NCBI GenBank assembly: GCA_028687935.1
Contig: JAQTZE010000013.1
Location: forward strand, 1 to 59,022
DNA: 59,022 nucleotides
DNA from: Sulfurimonas sp.
Lineage (GTDB): Bacteria > Campylobacterota > Campylobacteria > Campylobacterales > Sulfurimonadaceae
Direction: 5' to 3'
The stretch's first letter is position 1, and every line of letters starts with the position of its first letter. Below the pieces are notes generated by a model. The model saw only the letters and a list, made by a program, of their open reading frames with translations. It did no database searches and was not told the origin of the DNA. Below, piece by piece: positions 34,056-42,695 of the stretch. Made by a program: the position numbers and the translations under genes.

Positions 34056-35076
34056 CTGTATTCCTGTAGTAATCTTTCGTAAGGCTAAGCTCTACTCTCG
34101 CCGTATCTATAGAGTGGCATGAACTGCAGCGGTGAAAAACAAATGGGTACGTCTGCTTGCAACAATCGCAAATATATCCAAACGCAAGTGTTGCGTTTGA
34201 TTTGCCTTGGAGTTTTATCAGTATATCAAACTCAAAAACTGAGCTCTTCGTTGCAAGTTTTAGATCACCACGAGCAGTGAAAAGCTCCCGTAAATAGCCA
34301 TTTTGTGAAATTATATCCAAATCCAAATCTTTTGCATCGAGATGCCAGAGCAGATCGCTCAATTCTTCACTTTTTGAGCTGTCAAAATGCTTCCATGCCA
34401 GCTTTGAATTTGTTCGAAAAAGATACTCAAAAACAAGGTAAGATAAAATATTTGTCTCTTTGTAAATCTGCAACAAGGCTTCACACTTTTCTTCTTGGGA
34501 CTTTTTCATATCATTGAGCAACATAAGCGAATGCAGATATGCGGCATCATTCGAAGTATCTTTTTCCAGAATATCAAGGGGTTCAAGAACTTCAAGTGCA
34601 GATTTGTAATCACGCATATATTCATAGACTAAAAGAAGATAGTTAAGTGCCTGGGGTGTTCTTGGATTAGTTTTTAGGATTTCAAGAAATATTTTTCTTG
34701 CACGCTCCAAAAAACCTGCTTTAAAGTAGGTGCGTCCGAGTAAAAACATAGTATCACGTGGGTTTGACTTCATCCCCACACTCAAGAGTTCATTATATAT
34801 CTCTATACTTTTTTCATAATCGCCATTTTTAAAATACGACTGCGCTAAAAGTAACCATGACTTCTCCGAGAGCTCTCCAGAAGTAATAAGCACCTTGAGC
34901 TCACTATGTGAGGGAAGTGAGCCAAAACCTTGCAAAAATTTATCCAGATATCTCGAATCTTCTTTTTTCTTGTAGCGCCCAAACCAGTAGGAGAAAACCG
35001 CAATAACAAAGACAAGAACGAAAAAGATAATAACCGAGAAAAGCGGGTCTCTGTACTCAATAAAAAAAGTATTCAT
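34030..35076 (-). CDS. LapB/YciM-like membrane-anchored TPR protein
   Basis: A 348-residue protein: one N-terminal membrane helix (about 11-30), several TPR helices (about 65-220, for example YFKNGDYEKSIEIYNELL and YFKAGFLERARKIFLEIL), and a C-terminal rubredoxin-like metal knuckle with CDCCKQTYPF and CSSC. That layout is the one of LapB/YciM, which controls lipopolysaccharide synthesis through FtsH and LpxC; homology at this level is a strong architectural match, not proof of function. It starts on the stop of the small upstream gene (TGATG). Confidence 0.75.
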   Translation of the reverse strand: MNTFFIEYRDPLFSVIIFFVLVFVIAVFSYWFGRYKKKEDSRYLDKFLQGFGSLPSHSELKVLITSGELSEKSWLLLAQSYFKNGDYEKSIEIYNELLSVGMKSNPRDTMFLLGRTYFKAGFLERARKIFLEILKTNPRTPQALNYLLLVYEYMRDYKSALEVLEPLDILEKDTSNDAAYLHSLMLLNDMKKSQEEKCEALLQIYKETNILSYLVFEYLFRTNSKLAWKHFDSSKSEELSDLLWHLDAKDLDLDIISQNGYLRELFTARGDLKLATKSSVFEFDILIKLQGKSNATLAFGYICDCCKQTYPFVFHRCSSCHSIDTARVELSLTKDYYRNTVEENNSFQ

Positions 35077-35543
35077 CAGTCGTAAACCACAATAGCATAA
35101 TCATTTTTGAGCTTATAAAACGTTGCTTCTGCGCTAAGTTCTAGATCTTGCAACTTCCCTAGCTGCACAACTGAACTTTTACCGACACGAATACCGTTTT
35201 CTCTGAAAAACTTTCTTATATTGACAAACTTCACATCTTCGACAAACTTATACTCAAACTCTTTATACAAACGCATCTTTTCATACGAAAATATATGCTC
35301 ATTCACATGCAACTGATCCGAAGCAAATTTTATAGGAAGGTAGCCGCTTAGATCCGTAAGGATTGGCTCAATATGGTCATATTTTGGAGGTAGTGTATTC
35401 TTTTGAATGAAGACGTATTTATTGTTGAGCTTGATATTTGGTGTCTCCTTCCAGTACTTATAGGCTGGATTGGAGATACCAAGTTTTGAGTAGACCTCTC
35501 TCCAGAGCCAAAAAGAGTTAAGCATACTTGGAAGAGGTGACAT
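35076..35543 (-). CDS. Unknown 155-residue protein upstream of the TPR gene
   Basis: No recognised domain; soluble, rich in tyrosine, lysine and phenylalanine, no signal peptide or cysteines. First gene of the minus-strand run leading into the TPR gene, rnhA, rnc and aroC, with which it is translationally coupled. It resembles small conserved hypotheticals of Campylobacterota at this locus. Confidence 0.75.
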   Translation of the reverse strand: MSPLPSMLNSFWLWREVYSKLGISNPAYKYWKETPNIKLNNKYVFIQKNTLPPKYDHIEPILTDLSGYLPIKFASDQLHVNEHIFSYEKMRLYKEFEYKFVEDVKFVNIRKFFRENGIRVGKSSVVQLGKLQDLELSAEATFYKLKNDYAIVVYD

Positions 35544-35616
35544 CTACTTAAACTCCTTGGTTCAATATTCCCATAAATTATATTATCTTTAATCGAATAA
35601 TGCCCTTAAAAGGTTT

Positions 35617-36717
35617 TTAAAAAATTGCTGTCACTACTTTTGTAATAACAAATCCACCAACAACAAGCCAAATAAACATACTTCCAGCCGTATAAAGAGG
35701 AGCAAGACCTAAACCTTTGAACTTGGAGAAAATTGTTCCCATACCAAGTGCCGTCATCGCCATTGTCAAAAGGAATGTATCTATTTCGTTAATAGTATCT
35801 ATAGAGCTTTTAATCAGAGTCGCTATATCTTGCGGTGCGCTCAAAGTATAGTTATGGATAAGTGAGTTTACTCCAGCCATACCAATAAAATAAACCGCAA
35901 ACCATGGGATAACAAGCTTCACTTTCTCGCTAGTGCCGCCACTTTTTTTAGCGACCATAGAGAGATAAATACCCAAAACAATAAGAAGAGGGGCAATCAT
36001 AATAACTCTCGTCATTTTAACAATTACCGCTGCGTTTGCCATCTCAACAGGTGCGCCTTGTACTGAGGCAGGAACTGCAACAACTTGAGCCACTTCATGA
36101 ATAGTACCACCGACATAGATACCAAATTGCTCAGGAGTCATATGTAAAAAACCTGTAGCAGGTTCTATAATAGTCGTATAAAGAACTGGGTACAAGAACA
36201 TAGATATCGTACCAAAAAGCACAACCATACTCACAGCAACAGCCGTTTTGTGCCCTTCTGCTTTTAAAACAGGTTCAGTTGCTAAAACTGCAGCTGCGCC
36301 ACACACAGATGCTCCACTTGCCGTGAGCATAGAGGTGTCTCTGTCCATTTTAAATATTTTGATACCAAGATAAGTACCTAAAATAAATGTAGTTGCAAGC
36401 ATGATGAGTGAAACCATAAAGCCACTCATACCTACATCCATAATTTGTTGAAAAGTTATTCTAAAACCGTAAAAGACGATAGCAAAACGCAGTATCTTCT
36501 TTCCAGAGAAAGTGATACCACTCCCCCACTCTGCAGGTGCATGATTATGAAGAGTGTTGGCATAAAAGATGCCCATTACAATACCAATTACAAGAGGCGA
36601 AATGCCCAGTGACTTAATAATTGATAAATCTGCAATCATAGTTGCTGCTGCTGCAAAAATTGCAACAAAAATAATACCGCTAATTGTACCTTTGCGTTTT
36701 GCTTTTGAAAATGCCAT
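35617..36717 (-). CDS. YeiH-family putative sulfate exporter
   Basis: A 366-residue inner-membrane protein with about ten hydrophobic segments, matching the YeiH / UPF0324 family annotated as putative sulfate exporters. GASVCGAAAVLA, GGTIHEVAQVVAV and ALGMGTIFSKFKGLG are the family signatures. AAAAAGGT precedes the ATG. A sulfate or sulfonate efflux role would suit a sulfur oxidiser, but the substrate is not proven for the family. Confidence 0.88.
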   Translation of the reverse strand: MAFSKAKRKGTISGIIFVAIFAAAATMIADLSIIKSLGISPLVIGIVMGIFYANTLHNHAPAEWGSGITFSGKKILRFAIVFYGFRITFQQIMDVGMSGFMVSLIMLATTFILGTYLGIKIFKMDRDTSMLTASGASVCGAAAVLATEPVLKAEGHKTAVAVSMVVLFGTISMFLYPVLYTTIIEPATGFLHMTPEQFGIYVGGTIHEVAQVVAVPASVQGAPVEMANAAVIVKMTRVIMIAPLLIVLGIYLSMVAKKSGGTSEKVKLVIPWFAVYFIGMAGVNSLIHNYTLSAPQDIATLIKSSIDTINEIDTFLLTMAMTALGMGTIFSKFKGLGLAPLYTAGSMFIWLVVGGFVITKVVTAIF

Positions 36718-36765
36718 ATTTTACCTTTTTAAATGAAAACGCAATTATAGCAAATCCAAAGAATT

Positions 36766-39700
36766 TTATTGCACATCAACTGCCAACTTCATTCTCACAG
36801 AACTATTTTTCGGCTCATCAATAGCTTTTATCTCAGCTGTGTGAATCCTTTTTGCATCCATTCTCTGTTCTTGTACCAAATAGGAGAGTATCGTTTGTGT
36901 ACGTAGCGTTGCAAGGGCTTCTAAATCTGTTTTGCTGACCACTTGAAGTACTCTTGTCTCTTCTATGAGTGCTTTGAGATATTCACGTTTAAACTCGTCA
37001 TCTTTATACTTCTCTTCCAAAGCGTCACGAATTTTGTCAAGTTTATCATCATCTTTGATATCCTCATAAATATCTTCAAGAACATCAATATCCACCGCGT
37101 TTTGTTGCTCTTCTTTACTTTTTGCACCGCTCTCTTTGATAGCAAGTGCGGTCAATTTTTCAAGCTGTAGCGCTTTTGTATCACTCTGCACATCATAGAC
37201 TCCGCTCAAAGAGAGAGAGATTTTTGGTCTCTTTTCAAACATCTTGATGATCTGATCGAGCTTTTCTCTTTGTGGTGGCAAAATCTCACTCTGACCCGGT
37301 TCAAAGGAAATATACTCCAACTTCTGCGAATCTATCCCCATCACTGAACCTAAAAATGAAAAAGGCGAAGCTACCGCTTTGAGGATGAGATTGCCCAGAG
37401 TCTTCATCACCAAAGCCCCATATTTAAAATCAGGCGCATCCACATTGCCCTCTACAGGCATATCAATATCGATCACACCCTCGCTATCTTCAAGGAGTGC
37501 GATAACAAAACCAAGCGGCAGAGAGCTTGTATTTTCATCTTTTATCTCTTCACCAAGTTTGATTTTATTGATAGTGATATTATTGCTTCCCAAAAGCTCT
37601 GAATCTTTTATCTTATAGCCCAAATCAAGATAGAGTTTCCCGCTCTCAATCGTATATCCAGCAAACGCAGCGCTATAGCCACTCATTGCGTTTAAATCGA
37701 GATTTTTAAAGTTTAAATTGAGATCCATAAATTTTTTTGGATTTGCACTCTCAAGGCTTCCTTTGAGCTTTGTAGAGCCGTATGCATCTACTTCACCCTT
37801 TACGTCCACATGAGTCACTTCAGATGGAGTGTTAGAGATAGAAAGCACACTTCCGCTGAGATCGTGAATATTGGTTTGAAACCTTATAGGGAGTGAGAAA
37901 TCCGCAAATTTCGCACTTCCAGAGTTGAGATTGAGCTTTTCGATTTTATAAGCAAAAGCTGGTTCTGCCTCACTTTTTTTCGTGGCTGGAATTCTTTCTT
38001 GCGTTTGTGCCGCTGCTGCGTTTTCTTTCATCAAGGTTGCAAAGTTCATCACTTTTTTCTCATCTATCATCGCATCGACATAAAACGAGCTCAAATCCGC
38101 TTCATTGACATAGAGTCGATTTGGCATCAAGTTAAGCTCAAATCCACGCAGTGCCAACTCTCCAACTGAGAGCAGTGAACTATCATCTCTACTATCTGCG
38201 AGAAAAAATTCTTTAAGTTTTACTACACCGCTGATCTTTGCATCGGCTTTACTTGATGATGTGTCATAGGCAGTTTTGACATTGATATCAATAGCCCCAT
38301 CATCAATTTTAAGATATGTGCTCTGAGCAAGATACGGATTAAACTCTTTGAGCGAAAAATCACTCAAATCGAGAGTTCCTTTTTGGCTCAGAGGTGTGTG
38401 TCTCAAATCTCCGTTTGCACGCATTATTCCTTTTGAGTTGATGCGTACATAAGTTCTGTATTTCAGCCAAGTTCCCTCTTTGGAGTCTATATCATAAACA
38501 TTTGCAAAGATTCTATCGACTTTTAGACTCGCACTTGGAGAGAGCGTTGCATCTTCAAAATTCACTTTTGCAGCATCTAGTGCAAAGTGTTTAAGTTTTA
38601 CTCTAAACGCAGCTTCTTCTTTACTTTCTTGCTCTTTTTTTGCTTTTTTAGCCTCGACTAATCCTTCAAAATTCATCGCTCCATTTGCAAACATTTTCGT
38701 CTGAATCTCTAAATCAGCCAGTGTAGTTTTGGTAATATTTACCTCTTTTTTTTGCAAATCAATTGCAGTGTCGTCTACATTGAAGTGTGTAAACGCAAGA
38801 AGCTTTTCACCTGTATTTCTTTTGTTGAGCGCGACGTTTGCGAGGCGTAAGTTCGCTTTATCGATGTTTATGAACGTTTGTTCACCTTTCGTTTTGAGCT
38901 GTAAATTAGCATCAAAGCCCGCAGTTGCACGTATGAGTTTTATATTATAAACTTCCAGCGCTTCTTTGGCCGCAGCGTCGATGTAAGGGGCATAATGAAC
39001 TATATCAAATCCATCACATTTCGCACTTGCGTTTATATCAAGTTTGGCATGTTTGAGCGTTCCATTTGAATGGCAGACAAAAGCATCATTGAGCGTAAAA
39101 TCTGTACTATAGTGCAAAGGCTCTTCGCCTGCGAGTGTCAGATTTTGGGCATAGAGATTGAGATTATTGAGTTTTGTATCGACTGTTGGGCTTATTCCTT
39201 TATCACGGAAATCTGCTTTGATCTTCTCAAGAGCAATATCATTGACAACCACACTCCATGGTAGCTCTTCTACTGCGTTTTGTGTCTCATTCGTATCTGA
39301 TGGTGGCAGATCAACTTTGACATAGCGCATCCAATCTATTTCGCCTTTTGCATTTCTGAGTACTTTGAGCCAAAGAGAGTCGAGTTGCACTTTTTCTATG
39401 GAGACTTGCTTTTGCATCGGCGATATTTCTATCTTATCGAGATGCAGAGCACCTAGATTGAGAATATCTTTATTCGCATCTTTTGGTTTGATACGTAGAT
39501 TATCCAGATAGAGGCTTGCGTTTTGGATTTTTGTCGCGTTGAGATCATCCATATTGAAAAAATACTCAGCGTGTGCAGAGAGTTTTCCATCAGCGACTTC
39601 AAGATTGAGAATATCTTGGAGATATCTGTACTGCGTATAGAGCTTACTCGCTTCAAAATCGAGAGTTCCTCTCACAATAAAAGGATCGAAGCCAACGATA

Positions 39701-40317
39701 TTGCTTGTAAGATCAACAAAACCACCATCGCCAAGACGTGAGTAAAAACGCAGTGATGCTCTGCTCATATTGAGATCTTTTGTATCAAGGTCTTTGAGCT
39801 CAAAGCCTAAGCCATCAAGCGAAAAATCGAACTTATTTGTCTGAGTAAAATCTTCATAACTTACATAACCATTGTTGATTTTGAAGCTATTTACGATAAT
39901 ACGTGGGATTTGCGTATCGGAGCTATTTGTCTCTTGCGTTTGATTGTTCTCTTTGAGCAGGGAAGCAAAGTTGAGTTTTTTGTCGGCATCATAGACAAGA
40001 TAGACCTTTGGTGCTTCAAGCGTCAAATCTTTTATATGTACAGCCGCGCGAAAGAGTGAATAGACCTCAACATCCACAAACGCAGAGCTAAGTGAGAGAA
40101 GTTCTTTGTTATGTTGATCTTTAAGATGTATGCCTGAGAGTTCAAGCTTGAAGAGAAACGGATTGAAATAGAGTGAGTCGATTTCTATACTTGCATTTGT
40201 CTGTGCGCCAACTATTTTAATAATCTGTGGCTTTAAAATGAATGGTAATACAATAAAACCAAATAGTGTATACAAAGCGAGGAAATAGAGTAAAAACTTT
40301 TTAATACTATGCAACAT
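36766..40317 (-). CDS. DUF748 / AsmA-like giant envelope protein
   Basis: A 1183-residue protein with an N-terminal membrane helix (about 8-28) and a long beta-rich periplasmic body of the DUF748 family, an AsmA/YhdP-like relative; members of that group are thought to bridge lipids between membranes. SKADAKISGVVKLKEF and LNLNFKNLDLNAMSGY are typical repeating beta segments. The C-terminus has an EDSEGVIDIDMPVEGN segment characteristic of the family, then a charged helical region and a final part reminiscent of OmpA-like domains. The gene carries a high density of AAACGCA copies (12 between 37663 and 40078). Confidence 0.85.
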   Translation of the reverse strand: MLHSIKKFLLYFLALYTLFGFIVLPFILKPQIIKIVGAQTNASIEIDSLYFNPFLFKLELSGIHLKDQHNKELLSLSSAFVDVEVYSLFRAAVHIKDLTLEAPKVYLVYDADKKLNFASLLKENNQTQETNSSDTQIPRIIVNSFKINNGYVSYEDFTQTNKFDFSLDGLGFELKDLDTKDLNMSRASLRFYSRLGDGGFVDLTSNIVGFDPFIVRGTLDFEASKLYTQYRYLQDILNLEVADGKLSAHAEYFFNMDDLNATKIQNASLYLDNLRIKPKDANKDILNLGALHLDKIEISPMQKQVSIEKVQLDSLWLKVLRNAKGEIDWMRYVKVDLPPSDTNETQNAVEELPWSVVVNDIALEKIKADFRDKGISPTVDTKLNNLNLYAQNLTLAGEEPLHYSTDFTLNDAFVCHSNGTLKHAKLDINASAKCDGFDIVHYAPYIDAAAKEALEVYNIKLIRATAGFDANLQLKTKGEQTFINIDKANLRLANVALNKRNTGEKLLAFTHFNVDDTAIDLQKKEVNITKTTLADLEIQTKMFANGAMNFEGLVEAKKAKKEQESKEEAAFRVKLKHFALDAAKVNFEDATLSPSASLKVDRIFANVYDIDSKEGTWLKYRTYVRINSKGIMRANGDLRHTPLSQKGTLDLSDFSLKEFNPYLAQSTYLKIDDGAIDINVKTAYDTSSSKADAKISGVVKLKEFFLADSRDDSSLLSVGELALRGFELNLMPNRLYVNEADLSSFYVDAMIDEKKVMNFATLMKENAAAAQTQERIPATKKSEAEPAFAYKIEKLNLNSGSAKFADFSLPIRFQTNIHDLSGSVLSISNTPSEVTHVDVKGEVDAYGSTKLKGSLESANPKKFMDLNLNFKNLDLNAMSGYSAAFAGYTIESGKLYLDLGYKIKDSELLGSNNITINKIKLGEEIKDENTSSLPLGFVIALLEDSEGVIDIDMPVEGNVDAPDFKYGALVMKTLGNLILKAVASPFSFLGSVMGIDSQKLEYISFEPGQSEILPPQREKLDQIIKMFEKRPKISLSLSGVYDVQSDTKALQLEKLTALAIKESGAKSKEEQQNAVDIDVLEDIYEDIKDDDKLDKIRDALEEKYKDDEFKREYLKALIEETRVLQVVSKTDLEALATLRTQTILSYLVQEQRMDAKRIHTAEIKAIDEPKNSSVRMKLAVDVQ

Positions 40318-40383
40318 AAGCAGCCCCTAGATGTGTTTGCTTAGTCTATCTCATTCTCTTTTAAAGTTCTATTATTTGCAGTG

Positions 40384-40405
40384 AAGTCTAGCCAAAGCTA
40401 GACTT
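40384..40405 (-). terminator. Hairpin after ccoG
   Basis: Perfect 9-bp stem AAGTCTAGC / GCTAGACTT with a CAAA loop, nine bases beyond the ccoG stop. No strong T-run on the minus strand. Confidence 0.5.
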
Positions 40406-40413
40406 TATTGAAG

Positions 40414-41847
40414 TTAGTGTGCAGCTTTTAAAACATCTGATCTTGGGAAGATAAACGTTGAGTCTCTGAAGACTACGATTTTATCTTCATGACCTACAGC
40501 ATACGCTCTGATCTTGATAGGAATCGCTGTATCTTTTCTCGCATCATCAGCAAGCACTTCTGTAGTACTGATGACAACAATTTTTTTCTTTTTCACATTT
40601 GGAACAACTCCAAATTTCTTTGTTGGAGAATCGATATAGATTTTCCCTTCCATACCAGCTGGAGGAATTACTTCAAAGAAGAAGTCCATTGTTTCATTTT
40701 GCGTATTTTGTAGTAAGAACTCATAGGCATTGTCTACTTGTACTTTTCCATCTGGAAGAAGTTTTGTAGAGTAGAGTCTTGTCTCTTTATTGATATTTAA
40801 AAGCATATGCTCTTTTGTACTTCCCATCATACCAAGGATGATTGAGATGACCACTAAAAGACCGATATATGCAAGAATTTTCGGACGGAAATACTGCGTT
40901 TTACCTTTTTGATCGATGATCTCATAATCACTTGACCATGTAACAAGAGAAGGTTTACCAAGTTTACCCATAACCGTTGTACACGCATCTACACACTCAA
41001 GGCAGTTGATACACTCAAGCTGAAGACCTTTACGGATATCGATATGTGTAGGACAAACAGTTACACAACTCTCACATGTAGTACACTCAGCTGCTGGTTC
41101 AAAAGCTTGCAACTCTTTTTGCTTTGTGAAAAGTTTATTATGGTCTGTATCATAGATATCTCCACCACGGTGTGTGTCATAAAGTGCCATAATCGTGTGA
41201 TCATCATATAAAACAGACTGAACACGAGAGTAAGGACAGACATAAACACAAAAGTTCTCTTTGAGGAAAACGATGTCATAAATAAGGAAAAACGCAATCC
41301 CTAAAACAAAGCCGATCATCGTTAAGTGTTCCATCGGATCTAAGATATATGCAAAGAAATCTTCAGGTGGAATGAAATACCAGATAAAGTCTGCACCAGC
41401 GATCATAGCAAGCGCTGACCAGATCAAAACTGCTACTACTTTTTTGACTTTGTTCTCAGCCTTAGACATATCAGGCTCTTGTTGTTTGTTTTTGATACGT
41501 TTACGAAGACCTAAAATCTTTGTCTCGATCAAGTCACGATAGATAACACGAAAGACCGTCTGAGGACATACCCATCCACAGAAAACACGACCACCCATAA
41601 CTGTCATTCCAAAAATACCTAAGAACATTATCATAAGCAAAAATGGCATCAAATAAAGTTCTTGCATATCAAATTGGATAAACGCAAGGTGTAATTTCAT
41701 CTTATCAAAGCTTAGAAGGAAAAAGTGGTTTCCATCTATTTGTATCCATGGTAAAGCTAAAGCAACCAATGTTGCTAATGCATAAACATAGTAACGTTTT
41801 ATTCTCCAAGGCGTCGGTATTTCAATACCTTCTGTTTTTGTACTCAT
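40414..41847 (-). CDS. ccoG: CcoG/RdxA, cbb3 oxidase assembly ferredoxin
   Basis: A 477-residue membrane protein needed for copper handling and assembly of cbb3-type cytochrome c oxidase. It has hydrophobic segments near residues 20-36, 65-90, 140-162 and 185-203, an FCGWVCPQTVFR segment, two 4Fe-4S motifs (CTTCESCVTVCP and CINCLECVDACT), a fifth helix (about 325-345) and a C-terminal Ig-like periplasmic domain. ccoNOPQ are not in the window. The recombinase-like regulator lies 26 bases upstream on the same strand and is probably co-transcribed. Confidence 0.94.
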   Translation of the reverse strand: MSTKTEGIEIPTPWRIKRYYVYALATLVALALPWIQIDGNHFFLLSFDKMKLHLAFIQFDMQELYLMPFLLMIMFLGIFGMTVMGGRVFCGWVCPQTVFRVIYRDLIETKILGLRKRIKNKQQEPDMSKAENKVKKVVAVLIWSALAMIAGADFIWYFIPPEDFFAYILDPMEHLTMIGFVLGIAFFLIYDIVFLKENFCVYVCPYSRVQSVLYDDHTIMALYDTHRGGDIYDTDHNKLFTKQKELQAFEPAAECTTCESCVTVCPTHIDIRKGLQLECINCLECVDACTTVMGKLGKPSLVTWSSDYEIIDQKGKTQYFRPKILAYIGLLVVISIILGMMGSTKEHMLLNINKETRLYSTKLLPDGKVQVDNAYEFLLQNTQNETMDFFFEVIPPAGMEGKIYIDSPTKKFGVVPNVKKKKIVVISTTEVLADDARKDTAIPIKIRAYAVGHEDKIVVFRDSTFIFPRSDVLKAAH

Positions 41848-41873
41848 ACTCTCTTTACTCCCTAGGTATATTT

Positions 41874-42515
41874 TTAATTTTTATTTGGACAAGCGATTGT
41901 ATTAATCACTTGTTGTTCCGCATTTTCCGGCGCTACTGGCAAAAATGACCCAAACGCAACCTGTTTTAACTCTCTTGATTCTATATAATCTTTGAGTGAA
42001 CTTCTACTAACCTTTAAAGCTCTCGACATCTCACTCACACTTTTCTTCTCTTTGATGTAAGCGATGATTTCGTTGATATATCTATCAAACTTTGAGTTAG
42101 ACTTGCTTCCTCTAGGTCTTCCTACAACTTTTTTTGACTCATTTTGTAAAGTCTGTCTGAGTTGATCAATAAGGCCCAAAACAAGCATAACGCTACTTTT
42201 TGGAGATATTATAACAGACTGCTTTATAAAATGAACACTAAATTCATTTTTTAATAAACAAGAAAACATCTGAATCAAATCTTCCATATTGGTACTCAAA
42301 ACCCATACATCGTAGACAAGAAGTGTATAACCCGCTTTGGACTGAAAATAATCCGTTACATGTATACGTTCTTCAAGACGTTTGTTTTGTGAAATATGAT
42401 CGATAAATTCATCATCAATATGAAGATTTTGAGAAATCGCATAGGAGTTAATCACTTGTAACTGCTCAAGAGCTGCATCAAAATTTTTATCTGGACGTAC
42501 ATATGTTATCACCAT
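41874..42515 (-). CDS. Serine-recombinase-like HTH protein lacking catalytic residues
   Basis: A 213-residue protein with a resolvase-type N-terminal fold (about 1-110), a long helix (about 110-135) and an invertase-type DNA-binding domain (GRPRGSKSNSKFDRY, then VSEMSRALKVSRSSLKDYI). Aligned to gamma-delta resolvase, YARVST reads YVRPDK, so the nucleophilic Ser is gone, and LDRLGR reads VWVLST, losing the Asp-Arg and second Arg of the active site; only the first Arg remains. It cannot be an active recombinase by this reading and is more likely a transcription factor. It lies directly upstream of ccoG and divergent from metH. Confidence 0.82.
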   Translation of the reverse strand: MVITYVRPDKNFDAALEQLQVINSYAISQNLHIDDEFIDHISQNKRLEERIHVTDYFQSKAGYTLLVYDVWVLSTNMEDLIQMFSCLLKNEFSVHFIKQSVIISPKSSVMLVLGLIDQLRQTLQNESKKVVGRPRGSKSNSKFDRYINEIIAYIKEKKSVSEMSRALKVSRSSLKDYIESRELKQVAFGSFLPVAPENAEQQVINTIACPNKN

Positions 42516-42567
42516 TTAACGATTAAACCTCTCTTATTATTGATTTTCATCGTCATTATACTCTTCT

Positions 42568-42597
42568 TTGACGCTTTTAGTCAAGAGTTTTTATAAT
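42568..42597 (+). promoter_or_regulatory. metH promoter with overlapping inverted repeat
   Basis: TTGACG (42568-42573) and TATAAT (42592-42597) with an 18-base spacer form an unusually complete sigma-70-type promoter for this lineage. TTGAC-N7-GTCAA (42568-42584) is an inverted repeat over the -35, a possible operator, perhaps for the adjacent recombinase-like regulator. The 5' leader would be about 90 bases; I see no cobalamin riboswitch in it. Confidence 0.55.
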
Positions 42598-42695
42598 TAT
42601 TTCGTCATAAATTGATTCTAAAGGGAAACGCTCAACTCTTTTTATGCTCTCTTTGGCTAAAATCACTTTTATTCAATTTACCTAAAGATTTTCAC

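Noticed and set aside
41874..42515. Recombinase-like gene as part of a mobile element or invertible segment
   Set aside because: Catalytic residues are missing and no inverted repeats or cargo genes flank it.
42598..42695. Cobalamin riboswitch before metH
   Set aside because: The leader is only about 90 bases, and I could not find a B12-box or the expected multi-helix core.
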